Positions 18,104 to 27,567 of a stretch of DNA of 64,000 nucleotides are shown one piece after another. Under the pieces are notes generated by a model. That model did not search any database. It had not been told where the DNA came from and saw only the letters and a list, made by a program, of their open reading frames with translations. The translations under genes and the position numbers were made by a program. How positions within the stretch are numbered: the stretch's first letter is position 1; every line of letters begins with the position of its first letter. Source of the DNA: Accumulibacter sp. (lineage in GTDB: Bacteria; Pseudomonadota; Gammaproteobacteria; Burkholderiales; Rhodocyclaceae); assembly GCF_023806625.1 (NCBI RefSeq), contig NZ_JAMTDX010000008.1, forward strand, positions 154,246-218,245, in the 5' to 3' direction.

Positions 18104-18904
18104 TTACTGAACCTTCGCCTTCTCGCGGAGCTCCATGACGAATCTCTGCAACTGCTCCTGCTGCAGGCGCTGCGCGAGCTGTGGCTTGATCTGCTCGAAA
18201 GTCGGCGGAGTCAGTGGGCGAGTGTCCTCGAGCAGGATCACGTGAAAGCCGAAGTCGGTCTTCACCGGGGTCTCGGTGTACTTGCCCTTGGCCAGACCGC
18301 CGACGGCATCGGCAAAGGGCTTCACGTAGGCAGCCGTGCTGCTCCATCCAAGATCACCGCCCTTGTCGCGCGAGCCAGGATCCTTCGACTGCTTGGCCAG
18401 TTCGTCGAACTTCGCTCCCCGCTTGAGGTTGACGATGATCGCCTTGGCCTCGTCTTCCTGCTCGACGAGGATGTGGCGGACCTTGTATTCGGTCGTCCCC
18501 ATCTGGCTCTTCACGCGGTCATAGGCCGTCCTGAGTTGTTCGTCGCTGATCGGGTGCTTGCGAATGAATTCCTGGACGAAAGCGCGGATGAAGACCGCCT
18601 GGCGGGCCAGATCGGCCTGCGCGGCGACCTCGGGCTTCTTGTCCAGCCCGAGCTTCTTCGCTTCCTGGACGAGCAGTTCGCGACGGATCAGTTCCTCGCG
18701 AACGGCATTCTTCAGTTCCGGACTGTCGGGCGCGCCCTGAGCCTTCTGCTCGGCCATGAACGCATTGGCCAGATTCTGCGAGATGGCGACGCCGTTCACC
18801 GTGGCCACCGCCCCGCCGCTCGCGCCTTTCTCGGCAGAAACGGCGGGCAGCGAAAGGAGGCTGCAGACCAGCAGAGCGCTGGCCATTCGCGAGAGATTGT
18901 GCAT
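18104..18904 (-). CDS. Peptidylprolyl isomerase, PpiC/SurA-type periplasmic foldase
   Basis: 266 residues. Signal peptide 1-24 (ending AVSA), SurA-like N-terminal helices with VNGVAISQNLANAF, then a parvulin rotamase domain at about 135-235 (YKVRHILVEQEDEAKAI, FDELAKQSKDPGSRDKGGDL, FGFHVILLED). It should catalyse cis-trans isomerisation of proline peptide bonds in exported proteins. It precedes bolA on the same strand by about 50 bp. Confidence 0.87.
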   Translation of the reverse strand: MHNLSRMASALLVCSLLSLPAVSAEKGASGGAVATVNGVAISQNLANAFMAEQKAQGAPDSPELKNAVREELIRRELLVQEAKKLGLDKKPEVAAQADLARQAVFIRAFVQEFIRKHPISDEQLRTAYDRVKSQMGTTEYKVRHILVEQEDEAKAIIVNLKRGAKFDELAKQSKDPGSRDKGGDLGWSSTAAYVKPFADAVGGLAKGKYTETPVKTDFGFHVILLEDTRPLTPPTFEQIKPQLAQRLQQEQLQRFVMELREKAKVQ

Positions 18905-18955
18905 GTCAGGTTTTCCTTTTCTGCGTGGGGGTTGATCAGGGATGGAAACGGTCTC

Positions 18956-19276
18956 TCAGGCAACAGCGCCGGAGCGCTCCGGTGCTGCTTCCGTACCGGT
19001 TGGCGCCTGGATGCTCAACGCGTGGATGCGTGTGTGCAGGAGGTCACCGAGCGCGTCGTGAACCAGGCGGTGACGAGCCACGCGCGACAGTCCGACGAAT
19101 TCAGCGGAAGCGATCAGCAGCCGATAATGCCGCCCGCCGCCTCTTGCGCCGGGATGGCCGGCATGCCGTGCCGAATCGTCGACCAGCTCGAGGCGGGTCG
19201 GCTGAAGGACCGCCAGTCGCTGGCGAATCGCCGCCTCGAGCTGCGCCGGGTCGGAATCCGTAGACGACTGGGTCAC
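18956..19276 (-). CDS. bolA: BolA family protein
   Basis: 106 residues: a helix ([21 protein letters not shown]), the BolA core [17 protein letters not shown] with [16 protein letters not shown], and the conserved His in the C-terminal turn (THIHALSI-like, here TRIHALSIQ). BolA proteins pair with monothiol glutaredoxins and affect iron-sulfur and morphology control. The GTG at 19276 overlaps the stop of the upstream yciI-like gene (GTGA) and decides the start. Confidence 0.82.
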   Translation of the reverse strand: MTQSSTDSDPAQLEAAIRQRLAVLQPTRLELVDDSARHAGHPGARGGGRHYRLLIASAEFVGLSRVARHRLVHDALGDLLHTRIHALSIQAPTGTEAAPERSGAVA

Positions 19277-19578
19277 GCCGGCAGAACCTTCCTGAACGGT
19301 CTGACCGTCACCGCAGCATAAACGCCGGCAGCCACATACGGATCGGCTTCGGCCCAGCCTTGCGCGGCATCGAGCGAAGCGAACTCGGCAACGATCAGGC
19401 TTCCCGTAAAGCCGGCCGGCCCCGGATCGGGAGAGTCGATCGCTGGAAATGGCCCGGCGAGCAGCAGGCGTCCCTGATCCTGCAGTGCCCTGAGGCGCTC
19501 GAGGTGCGCCGGCCGGGCGGCGAGGCGCTCGGCCAGCGACCCCGCACGATCCTCTCCGATGATCGCGTAGAACATCAC
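19273..19578 (-). CDS. yciI: YciI family protein
   Basis: 101 residues: [58 protein letters not shown]. The family has a ferredoxin-like fold with a His/Asp pair and no firmly established reaction. Order yciB-yciI-bolA-ppiC with 4-bp overlaps on both sides of this gene is a conserved betaproteobacterial arrangement and indicates one operon. Confidence 0.82.
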   Translation of the reverse strand: MMFYAIIGEDRAGSLAERLAARPAHLERLRALQDQGRLLLAGPFPAIDSPDPGPAGFTGSLIVAEFASLDAAQGWAEADPYVAAGVYAAVTVRPFRKVLPA

Positions 19579-20108
19579 TTGTTGTCCTCGAGGTGACGCG
19601 ACAGCAGCAGACCCTGCGCAATGACGAAGACGAGCATCAGTCCCATGCCCCCAAAGAGCTTGAAGTTGACCCAGTCGTCCGTCGAGAAGTTGAACGCGAC
19701 GACCAGATTAGCCAGCCCCATGAAGGTGAAGAAGCCGATCCAAGACCAGTTGAGCCGGTTCCAGGCGACTTCGGGAAGGTCCATCTGCCCGGCGAGCATC
19801 GAGCGGATCAGGTTCTTCCTGAGGAAGACCATGCCGCCGAGCAAAGCGGCCGCGAAGGCCCAGTAGAGCACCGTGGGCTTCCACTTGATGAACGCCTCGT
19901 CGTGCAACAGCAGCGTCATGCCCCCGAAAACGGTCACGATCACCAGACTCACCCAGAGCATCCTGTCGATCTTCTGCCGGCGAAGCCACAGCCAGCCGAC
20001 CTGCGCGAAAGTAGCGGCGATCGTCACCGCCGTCGCGACCATGATGTCGGCGAGCTTGTAGGCAATGAAGAACAGAATGACCGGAAACAGGTCGAAAAGA
20101 AATTTCAT
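19575..20108 (-). CDS. yciB: Inner-membrane septation protein A (YciB/IspZ)
   Basis: 177 residues, five membrane helices, starting [19 protein letters not shown] and containing [17 protein letters not shown]-like and [17 protein letters not shown] segments of YciB. The family affects cell-envelope synthesis and division. It heads the yciB-yciI-bolA-ppiC run; its stop overlaps yciI by 4 bp. Confidence 0.9.
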   Translation of the reverse strand: MKFLFDLFPVILFFIAYKLADIMVATAVTIAATFAQVGWLWLRRQKIDRMLWVSLVIVTVFGGMTLLLHDEAFIKWKPTVLYWAFAAALLGGMVFLRKNLIRSMLAGQMDLPEVAWNRLNWSWIGFFTFMGLANLVVAFNFSTDDWVNFKLFGGMGLMLVFVIAQGLLLSRHLEDNK

Positions 20109-20241
20109 GATCGCCAGTGTCGGATAATCGCGTGATTATGGCCGATTTCGTCTCCCACTGTCCATGTGGCGGGCAGTCGTTGCCATGTGGCTTGGGGGTC
20201 GGCGGCGACACCCCGCGCACCAGGCGAAACCAAAGCCGCGG

Positions 20242-21189
20242 TCAGTCGAGCTTCCGCCAGCTCGCGTCGGGATTGAAGCGGGTCATCCGCCGAGCGACGG
20301 CCTCGCTGGCCGGGCCGAGGTTCTTCTGGTAGATGGTCCCGTCGTGACTGACGATGAAGCTCATCACGCCGGATACACCGTACCGTGCCGGATAGGCGAG
20401 AACGGCGAAGCCACCGATCAGACGGTCACCGACGAGATAGTCGTAGGCCCCACCGGGCGCGTCCTTGCCCTGCGCCGTCAGAATCCGGTAGCGATAGCCG
20501 TGATACGCAGCTGGCTCGTTGCCAGCTGCACGAGCAGCGTATCCCTCACGCGCCGCGGCGCCGACCAGTGGCCCGAGCGGACTCGGCCGCTCGCCTTCGG
20601 CGACGGGCCAGTACAGGCCGTCGCGCTGGCCCGTGCTCGAGATGAAACGCCGGGCGTAATCGTACGATCCGTTGCCGTCGAGGTCGCCGGCCGCATACTC
20701 GCGCTGGGCATCGACGACGGCCAGCAGCGTCTGGATGGTGTCGAGCTCGTTGCGGCCGATTCGCCGGTTGAGGATCTCGTCCTTTCCGGCAGCCGAGTCG
20801 AAACGCCAGCGCTCTCCGTTGCGCACCAGCGGAGCCGGGAAAGGCCAGCCGTCGTCGCCGACGAGCAGGATCGCGCGGCCATCCGATACTTCGCTGATCG
20901 TGTGCTTCCGGTCGTAAGCAGCAAGAAACCGCTCCCAGTCACGACGGTCGATGACCGGATCACCGCTCGACAACCAGCTTCTCGACGCGGTCCCGAGCAC
21001 CCCGACGAGGGCCTTGAGGTCCTCGGCGCGCACCGCTTCGGCCAGCGCCTGCGCCGCGTCGCCGGGAGTCGCGTAGCCCGGCTGCGCGACGGTCCGGGCT
21101 GCCGCTGCGGGCGACGCGGCAGCGACCGTGGGTACCGCCGAAACCAGCAGGGCGGCGGCCAGTGTTCCGATGAGAAACTTGCAGTTCAT
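20242..21189 (-). CDS. DUF2950 family secreted protein
   Basis: 315 residues with a signal peptide (1-24). Core patterns of DUF2950 are present: TPGDAAQALAEAVRAED, ILNRRIGRNELDTIQTLLA, QREYAAGDLDGNG, YGVSGVMSFIVSHDG and VYQK-like IYQKNLGP near the C-terminus. Function is unknown. It lies 36 bp downstream of the DUF3300 gene; the two families commonly occur side by side, which implies a shared envelope role. Confidence 0.85.
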   Translation of the reverse strand: MNCKFLIGTLAAALLVSAVPTVAAASPAAAARTVAQPGYATPGDAAQALAEAVRAEDLKALVGVLGTASRSWLSSGDPVIDRRDWERFLAAYDRKHTISEVSDGRAILLVGDDGWPFPAPLVRNGERWRFDSAAGKDEILNRRIGRNELDTIQTLLAVVDAQREYAAGDLDGNGSYDYARRFISSTGQRDGLYWPVAEGERPSPLGPLVGAAAREGYAARAAGNEPAAYHGYRYRILTAQGKDAPGGAYDYLVGDRLIGGFAVLAYPARYGVSGVMSFIVSHDGTIYQKNLGPASEAVARRMTRFNPDASWRKLD

Positions 21190-21225
21190 GTCCTCTACTC
21201 CGCGGAAAGGGGGAAACAGTCGACT

Positions 21226-22569
21226 CTAGCGCCCGCGGCCACCGCCACCGCGGAAGCCACCGCCGCCAGCGGCACCACCAGCGCGACCGCCACCACCGGC
21301 AAAGCCCGCCTGCGGCCCCCCTCCACGACCACCCATGTCAGCCCGGCTGGAACTACCGCGCTGGCTGGCTTCTCGAGTCGCCGCGCCATGGCCCACCCCG
21401 GAAAAACCGCCACCGGCTGACCGGTCGGCGATCCCAGCGCCTCGCTGCTCACCGCGACCTTCGAAACGGCCTCCGCCCTCTCCTCGACCGCCGCCTTCGA
21501 AGCGGTCGCCCCCAGGCGCACCCGGCCCCCTTTCTCCAGCCTGCCCGCGCCGATCGGTTGCCGCGTCGCCCCGGCCCCGCCGATCGGCCTCCCGGACCCG
21601 ATCGTCGATCTGCGCGCGATCCATGCCCTTGAGTTCGGAGCGCCCGGATTCGGCACGGCCGCGAAAGTTCTCGCGCGCCTGCGCGGCCTGCAAATCGCCG
21701 CCGCGGTTGTACTGCCTCGCGACGTTCTGATCGCGATAGGCGACGCCGCGGCGATGATCGACGTTGTGCGTCCAGTTGCTGTTGCTGATGTTGGTCCGGT
21801 TGAACGAGTTGTAACGATTGACGTTGACGTTCACGTCGCTGTGGCCCCAGCCCCAGTTCATGGCGCCCCAGATCGCCGCTCCGACGACGGCGCCGGTGGC
21901 AAAGGCGAGGCCAGGGGGATAGACGTAAGCCGGCGGATAGACCGCGTAGGGAGGCACGGGATACCACCAGCTTCCATACACCACCGCCGGGTTGTAGGTC
22001 GGCACGTACACCACCTCGGGTTTGGGCGACTCGATCACGTAGATCTTCTCGCTACCCTGCGCCCGTGTCGTCACCACCTGCTGCTCGGTGGTCTTGAGAT
22101 TCCCGGCGGCATCGGCCCTCGCGCGCAGACTCTGCACCGTGCTCATCACCTCCTGCTGCTGGGCGAGGAACGCGTCGCCCAACTTCTGCATCCAGTCGAG
22201 GTTGTCGTTCATCTGCTGCAGCACCTGCGGGACGGCGGTCAAGGCCTTGACCGCCGGATCCCACGACTGCTTGCTCATCGCCGTCTCCAGCGCACTGCCG
22301 GTGACCTTCGGGTTCGCCTTGACCCAACGCGCGGCCTCGACGACTTCGAGTGGGTACGTCGAGGCCATCAGAATCTGCGCCAGCAGCGGATCGGGGTACA
22401 GCGCGATCGGCGCCAGGAGCCGGTCGAGGTCCTGCTGCGAGAAAGTGCTGGCTGACCGGCTGGCGGCACCTTCCGCCGCAGCCACCGCCGGCTGCGGCGC
22501 AATGGCCGGCGACAAGGCAAGCACCAGTGCCATGAGCAAAGCTGCGGGACGCGAGCTTGTCGATTTCAT
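21226..22569 (-). CDS. DUF3300 family secreted protein with Gly/Arg-rich tail
   Basis: 447 residues. A signal peptide (about 1-32) precedes the DUF3300 domain (LLAPIALYPDPLLAQILMAS, YPLEVVEAARWV, VVYVPTYNPAVVYGSWWYP). From about residue 250 on, the chain is low-complexity: Asn-rich, then Arg/Gly/Glu repeats, ending in GGGGFRGGGGRGR. The tail is likely disordered and may bind nucleic acid or surface polymers. The ATG at 22569 is chosen for its signal peptide. Adjacent to the DUF2950 gene. Confidence 0.83.
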   Translation of the reverse strand: MKSTSSRPAALLMALVLALSPAIAPQPAVAAAEGAASRSASTFSQQDLDRLLAPIALYPDPLLAQILMASTYPLEVVEAARWVKANPKVTGSALETAMSKQSWDPAVKALTAVPQVLQQMNDNLDWMQKLGDAFLAQQQEVMSTVQSLRARADAAGNLKTTEQQVVTTRAQGSEKIYVIESPKPEVVYVPTYNPAVVYGSWWYPVPPYAVYPPAYVYPPGLAFATGAVVGAAIWGAMNWGWGHSDVNVNVNRYNSFNRTNISNSNWTHNVDHRRGVAYRDQNVARQYNRGGDLQAAQARENFRGRAESGRSELKGMDRAQIDDRVREADRRGRGDAATDRRGQAGERGPGAPGGDRFEGGGRGEGGGRFEGRGEQRGAGIADRSAGGGFSGVGHGAATREASQRGSSSRADMGGRGGGPQAGFAGGGGRAGGAAGGGGFRGGGGRGR

Positions 22570-22752
22570 CGGGACATCCTCTGACGCGAGAAAAGTGGCC
22601 AATGGAGTGGCGGCCTGCGCGCCGGGAAGCGTGCGACTGAGGCCGCGGGGCGAAGACCAGCATAATCGCTCGCTGGCACACTGACAAGTGGACGATCCTC
22701 GATCAACGCCGCGGCGCTCGCCCGCCGACCGTTCCTGAAGCGCGCGCGGCGC

Positions 22753-24066
22753 TCATTCCTTTGGCCGCTTGTCGACGACCCGCCGCGCCTTGCCGAGCGA
22801 GCGCTCGATGCCGCCGATGTCGGCAATGCGCACCTCGGTCGAGATGCCGATGAACGACTTGATGTGCCGCTGCAGCGTGTGCGCCAAGTATTCCTTGTCG
22901 ACCGGCGGCAGGTAACGATACTCGCGCTTGAGCTCGACATTGACGGCCAGCGAATCGAGATGGCCGTCGCGCCAGACCTCGATCAGGTAATGCGGCGACA
23001 GCTTCGGCTGCTTGAGGATCAGTTCCTCGATTTGCGATGGAAAGACATTCACGCCGCGAATGATCAACATGTCGTCCGAGCGCCCGGTGATCTTCTCGAG
23101 CCGGCGCATTGAACGCGCCGTCGGCGGCAGAAGGCGGGTCAGATCGCGTGTCCGGTAGCGGATCATCGGTAGCGCCTCCTTGGTCAGCGAGGTGAACACC
23201 AGTTCGCCGTGCGAACCCTCGGGCAGCACTTCACCGCTCACCGGGTCGATGATCTCCGGGTAGAAGTGATCCTCCCAGATCACCGGCCCATCCTTGCTTT
23301 CGATGCACTCGCAGGCCACCCCCGGGCCGATGATTTCCGACAGCCCGTAGAGATCTATGGCGTCGATGGCGAAGGCACCCTCGATCTCGAGTCGCATCTG
23401 CTGCGTCCATGGCTCGGCGCCCAAAAGGCCTGCGCGCAGGCGAGTCGACGCCGGGTCGATGCGCTGCCGCTTGAACTCGTCGGCGAGGTTCAGCAGGTAC
23501 GACGGGGTGACCATGATGATGTCCGGCTGGAAGTCGGCGATCAGCTGCACCTGCTTTTCGGTCTGCCCGCCGGACATCGGAATCACTGTGCAGCCGAGCC
23601 GCTCGGCACCGTAATGGGCGCCGAGCCCGCCGGTGAACAGCCCGTAACCGTAGCCGATATGCACCATGTCGCCCGGTCGGCCGCCAGCCGCGTACAGTGA
23701 ACGGGCCATCAGTACCGCCCAGGTGTCGATGTCGTTCTGCGTGTACCCGACGACGGTCGGCTGTCCAGTCGTTCCCGAAGACGCATGGACGCGGACGACC
23801 TTCTCGCGCGGCACCGCAAACATCCTGAACGGGTAGTTCTGCCGCAGATCGTCCTTGGTCGTGAAGGGGAACTTGCGCAGGTCGTCGAGGGTGCGCAGAT
23901 CGTCCGGATGCACCCCGCGCGCTTCGAAGCTGCGCCGGTAGTGCGGCACGTTTTCGTAGGCCTGGCGCAGCGACCAGCGCAGCCGCTCGATCTGCAGCGC
24001 GCTGATCTCGTCACGGCTGGCTGTCTCGATCGGCTCGTAAGCCACTGCAACGTTCGCTGCACCCAT
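22753..24066 (-). CDS. paaK: Phenylacetate-CoA ligase
   Basis: 437 residues, the same length as E. coli PaaK. AMP-binding motif SSGTTGQPTVVGYTQ is at about 95-109, then YGYGLFTGGLGAHYG, YGLSEIIGPGVACEC, RTRDLTRL, and the C-terminal GRSDDMLIIRGVNVFPSQIE. It activates phenylacetate to phenylacetyl-CoA with ATP. The other paa genes are not in the window, so it may serve a partial aromatic route or salvage. The ATG at 24066 starts MGAANVAVAYEP; upstream open sequence belongs to the opposite-strand MATE gene. Confidence 0.92.
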   Translation of the reverse strand: MGAANVAVAYEPIETASRDEISALQIERLRWSLRQAYENVPHYRRSFEARGVHPDDLRTLDDLRKFPFTTKDDLRQNYPFRMFAVPREKVVRVHASSGTTGQPTVVGYTQNDIDTWAVLMARSLYAAGGRPGDMVHIGYGYGLFTGGLGAHYGAERLGCTVIPMSGGQTEKQVQLIADFQPDIIMVTPSYLLNLADEFKRQRIDPASTRLRAGLLGAEPWTQQMRLEIEGAFAIDAIDLYGLSEIIGPGVACECIESKDGPVIWEDHFYPEIIDPVSGEVLPEGSHGELVFTSLTKEALPMIRYRTRDLTRLLPPTARSMRRLEKITGRSDDMLIIRGVNVFPSQIEELILKQPKLSPHYLIEVWRDGHLDSLAVNVELKREYRYLPPVDKEYLAHTLQRHIKSFIGISTEVRIADIGGIERSLGKARRVVDKRPKE

Positions 24067-24253
24067 CTCGCGGATCCCCTTGCTGGAAAAAGTCGGAACC
24101 CTAGTACATGCGCGGATATCTTTCAACAAGCAGGCACTCTCCCGGCCACCTTTTTTTGGGCGGCGACGATCGCCTGGCGCTCCCCTGGAAATATCTGCCC
24201 GTCCGGCGCGGTAATCGGTTAGCCTGCGCAATCGGAGATCACGCTCGAAGTCG

Positions 24254-25588
24254 ATGCTCGCCCGCCAATCCCGCCTGATCCTCGCGCATGCCACCCCGGT
24301 CCTGTTCGCGCAGCTGGGTTCGATGGGCATGATGGTTATCGACACCGCGCTCCTCGGGCACTTCGCCGCCGAGGATCTCGCGGCAGTGGCCGTCGGCGGC
24401 GGCCTGTACATCGCCATCGTCTTCGCTTTTGCCGGAATCCTCCAGGCGATCTCGCCGACCGTCGCGCACCTGCACGGAGCGGGCGACGAAGCGGAGATCG
24501 CCGGCGCTGTCCAGCAGGCCCTCTGGCTGGCCCTGTTTCTCGCCATACCGGGGATACTGCTCCTGCGCCACCCCGACCTGCTGCTCGCCGCAGCCGACGT
24601 CGACCCGCTGGTCGCGACCAAGGCTCGGGGTTATCTCGGCCTGCTCGCCTGGGGAATGCCGGCCGTGCTCCTCTACCGCAGCTTCCACGCTTTCTGCAAC
24701 GCGCTCGGCCAGCCTCGTCCGCTGCTGCTGATCAGCGTCGCCAGCACGCTGCTGCACGGTGTCCTCGCGTCGCTGCTGGTCAACGGCCTCTGGGGCGGCG
24801 AAGCCCTCGGTGTCCTCGGGTGCGGGCTGTCGAACGTCATCGTCAGTGGCTGCGCGCTGCTCGGCGCGGCAGTTTACCTGCACTTCGGGCAGTCGGTCCG
24901 GCGTTACCGGCTGTTCGCCAGCTGGCAGGCGCCGCGACCGGCAATGCTCGCCCAACTGTTGCGACTCGGTCTGCCGATGGGTTTGTCCCACTTCGTCGAG
25001 ATTTCCTCGTTCACGCTGATCGCGCTCTTCGTCGCCCGGCTCGGAGCCACCGTCGTCGCTGGCCACCGGATCGTCGCCAACCTCGCGGCGATCCTTTACA
25101 TGCTGCCGCTGGCGCTGGCCATCGCCACCCTCGCGCAGGTCGGTCAGGCGGCCGGAGCGCGCGACTGGCCACGCGCCGAGGCGTCGATCGGCGCCGGACT
25201 GCTCCTCGCCGGAGTCCTGTCGACGCTCGCCGGGCTGCTGCTCTGGTTGCTCGCCGAGCCGTTGACTGCCGCGTGGTCCGATGATCCAGCTGTACGGGCG
25301 GTGGCCCGGTCACTGGTCGGCTACGTCGCCCTCTACCAGCTCTTCGACGCGATCCAGACGATTGCCGCGCACGCGCTGCGCGGCTTGCGGGTCGCTTTCG
25401 TGCCGATGCTCGTGCATGTCACCTGCTTCTGGGGTGTCGGTCTGTTCGGCGGTTGGTGGCTCGCCTTCTCCAGCGATGAGCCGATGGGCGCAGCGGGCTT
25501 CTGGCTGGCTTCGCTGCTCAGTCTGGTACTCTCCGCGCTGCTGCTCGTCGGGCTTCTCAAACGAACGCTCGATGCACTCAGGCTCTGA
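24254..25588 (+). CDS. MATE family multidrug/Na+ antiporter
   Basis: 444 residues with about 12 hydrophobic helices in two related halves. Landmarks fit the NorM branch: TPVLFAQLGSMGMMVIDTALLGHF, AFCNALGQPRPLL, LRLGLPMGLSHFVEISSF and AGHRIVANLAAILYMLPLALA. It should export cationic compounds in exchange for Na+ or H+. It is divergent from paaK with 187 bp between the two, which contains no obvious operator. Confidence 0.88.
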   Translation: MLARQSRLILAHATPVLFAQLGSMGMMVIDTALLGHFAAEDLAAVAVGGGLYIAIVFAFAGILQAISPTVAHLHGAGDEAEIAGAVQQALWLALFLAIPGILLLRHPDLLLAAADVDPLVATKARGYLGLLAWGMPAVLLYRSFHAFCNALGQPRPLLLISVASTLLHGVLASLLVNGLWGGEALGVLGCGLSNVIVSGCALLGAAVYLHFGQSVRRYRLFASWQAPRPAMLAQLLRLGLPMGLSHFVEISSFTLIALFVARLGATVVAGHRIVANLAAILYMLPLALAIATLAQVGQAAGARDWPRAEASIGAGLLLAGVLSTLAGLLLWLLAEPLTAAWSDDPAVRAVARSLVGYVALYQLFDAIQTIAAHALRGLRVAFVPMLVHVTCFWGVGLFGGWWLAFSSDEPMGAAGFWLASLLSLVLSALLLVGLLKRTLDALRL

Positions 25589-25829
25589 AAGACTCGGCCA
25601 GTGACGAACGATCGCCGACCAGGCTCGCCGGATGCCCGGCAACGGCCAACCGATCGACTTCCCCGTGGGCGATCCGTGCGTACCCGATCGATTTCGCCGC
25701 CCGCCACCGTTCGCGAGAGCGCGCTGCGTGCAACGGGTTGCTTGTCGCATAATATCCGCTGTGTATCGAGTCCGGCCGATCCAGGGAAAGCGAGCGGCTG
25801 GAAGACTCCGCGAGGATGAGGAAAAACAG

Positions 25830-26882
25830 ATGAAGTATCGCCACACCACGGCTCAGAGCGCCGAGTACCTTCGCCTGGCCGTCAAGCGGATGACGCAACA
25901 GGATGCCGGACTGCATCCGGCGAGCTATGCGGTCTGGTACGAATACGTCTCGGGAATCAACCCCGATCTGCAGGCGACGATCGACGCACGCCTGAAGGCT
26001 GGCCAGCGGCTCGACGACGAAGTCACCTATGCGCTGTATGCCAAGCATGTCGCCGGACTCGACGCGCAGTCCGCGCTGCGCATCGGCAACAGCGTCGGGC
26101 GGCTCGTCGACGAGGTCGCTGCTTCGGCTACGGAGGCGGGTGATGAAGCCTCGCGCTTCGGCAACTCGCTCGAACAGTGGAGCGAGAGGCTCGCCCCGGC
26201 CCCGACCGTGATCGGCGAGATCATCCCCGGCGTGGCCGACATCCTGCGCGGCACGCGCGAGATGCAGCGCGCGATCAGCGCACTGCAGGGAAGGCTCGAG
26301 GAGAGCACGCGCGAAGCGCTGCAGCTCCGCCAGGAGGTCGCTCGCGCCCGCGAGGAGGCCCTGCTCGACGGTCTGACCGGTCTCGCCAACCGCAAGGGCT
26401 TCGACCTCGCGATGAGCACCTGCCTCGAGCAGGCCGGACAGGAAAAGGCCGGGCCGTGCCTGCTGATGATCGACATCGATTCGTTCAAACGGCTCAACGA
26501 CACGCACGGCCACGTCTTCGGCGACCGGGTGCTGGCGACGATCGGGGAGGTTCTCAGGGCGAACGTCAAGGGCAAGGACACCGCCGCCCGCTACGGCGGC
26601 GAGGAGTTTGCCGTCCTGCTCCCGGCAACGCCACGCGGCGGCGCCGTCGGCCTCGCCGAGGCGCTGCGTGCGCTCGTCGCCGCCAGCCGGGTCAAGCACG
26701 GTGGCCAGAAGGAAAACTGGATCGGCAACATCACCGTCTCGATCGGCGTCTCCGACTACTGCGCCGGCGAGTCGGCCGCCGACTTCGTCAGCCGCGCAGA
26801 CCGCGCGCTGTACGCGGCCAAGGCGCAGGGACGCAACCGGGTATGCCTCGCCCCGCGCCCGCAGCCCGAGCCCGGCCAGTGA
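25830..26882 (+). CDS. Diguanylate cyclase (GGDEF protein)
   Basis: 350 residues. The N-terminal about 175 residues have no named domain and include a coiled-coil-prone stretch (MQRAISALQGRLEESTREAL). The GGDEF domain begins at DGLTGLANRKGFD; the active motif is GGEEF at 256-260, with the metal/GTP segment MIDIDSFKRLND at 213-224. The inhibitory RxxD site upstream of GGEEF reads KGKD, so feedback inhibition may be weaker. There are no membrane helices, so it is cytoplasmic. GAGGATGAGG before ATG 25830 decides the start. The product could be read by YcgR. Confidence 0.9.
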   Translation: MKYRHTTAQSAEYLRLAVKRMTQQDAGLHPASYAVWYEYVSGINPDLQATIDARLKAGQRLDDEVTYALYAKHVAGLDAQSALRIGNSVGRLVDEVAASATEAGDEASRFGNSLEQWSERLAPAPTVIGEIIPGVADILRGTREMQRAISALQGRLEESTREALQLRQEVARAREEALLDGLTGLANRKGFDLAMSTCLEQAGQEKAGPCLLMIDIDSFKRLNDTHGHVFGDRVLATIGEVLRANVKGKDTAARYGGEEFAVLLPATPRGGAVGLAEALRALVAASRVKHGGQKENWIGNITVSIGVSDYCAGESAADFVSRADRALYAAKAQGRNRVCLAPRPQPEPGQ

Positions 26883-26936
26883 TCCGGGCAGCGGTTTCGC
26901 CTTCCTGACCCCGCGCGCCGGACAGATGACCAAGCC

Positions 26937-27494
26937 CTAGGCGGGCTCGGCGAGCCAGGCGTCGCTCGGCAGGTCCGGCGCTCCGGGAGTGATCGTGAAG
27001 CGGGTCATCGCGTGCGGATTCATCAGCCCGATCCCGCCGTGCGGCAGCCGATAGGACACCATCGGCCGCTCGAAGAGGCTGGTCAGGTTCATCAGCCGTT
27101 CAGCGAGAGCCGCCTTCCGGACCCCCTCGGCGAGAGTGACGAGTGCGTGACCGCCGGCAAAGAAGAACTCGATCCGGGCAGTGAAATGATCTCCCTGAAG
27201 TCCTCCCGAGAACGGCTCGGCGCTTTGTTCGGGGGTCAGCGCAGTCAGCTTCAGGTTCGGCGGAATCGCCACGTGCTCGGTGAGGTCGAGACGGGTTTCG
27301 ATCTCGATGCAGGCGATCGAACTGGTCGCGAAGACCTCGGTCTGACCAGCCGAGCCGACGATCAGCGGCTTGCCCGAGAACAGCTGGGCGCTCCGCTTGA
27401 GGCTCTCGAGCAACTGGGCAATCGACGCCTCGTCGGTCTGTGTGAAGCGGCGCGCCCGGTTCGCGGTAGTGATCACGGTGATGCTGACGGCCAT
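26937..27494 (-). CDS. Conserved hypothetical protein
   Basis: 185 residues, no signal peptide, no membrane helices, balanced composition. The N-terminal part (SITVITTANRARRFTQTDEA) and a beta-rich middle do not match any family I recognise. It converges with the diguanylate cyclase gene and precedes the cobalamin adenosyltransferase gene (same strand, 73 bp). Codon use is like its neighbours, so it looks like a genuine native gene. Confidence 0.55.
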   Translation of the reverse strand: MAVSITVITTANRARRFTQTDEASIAQLLESLKRSAQLFSGKPLIVGSAGQTEVFATSSIACIEIETRLDLTEHVAIPPNLKLTALTPEQSAEPFSGGLQGDHFTARIEFFFAGGHALVTLAEGVRKAALAERLMNLTSLFERPMVSYRLPHGGIGLMNPHAMTRFTITPGAPDLPSDAWLAEPA

Positions 27495-27567
27495 CTCGGT
27501 CCTCCATCAGGAAGCAGCGCTCGCCCCGCCGCTGGGTCGGTCGGCGCAGGGCAGCAGAGCAAGGAAT

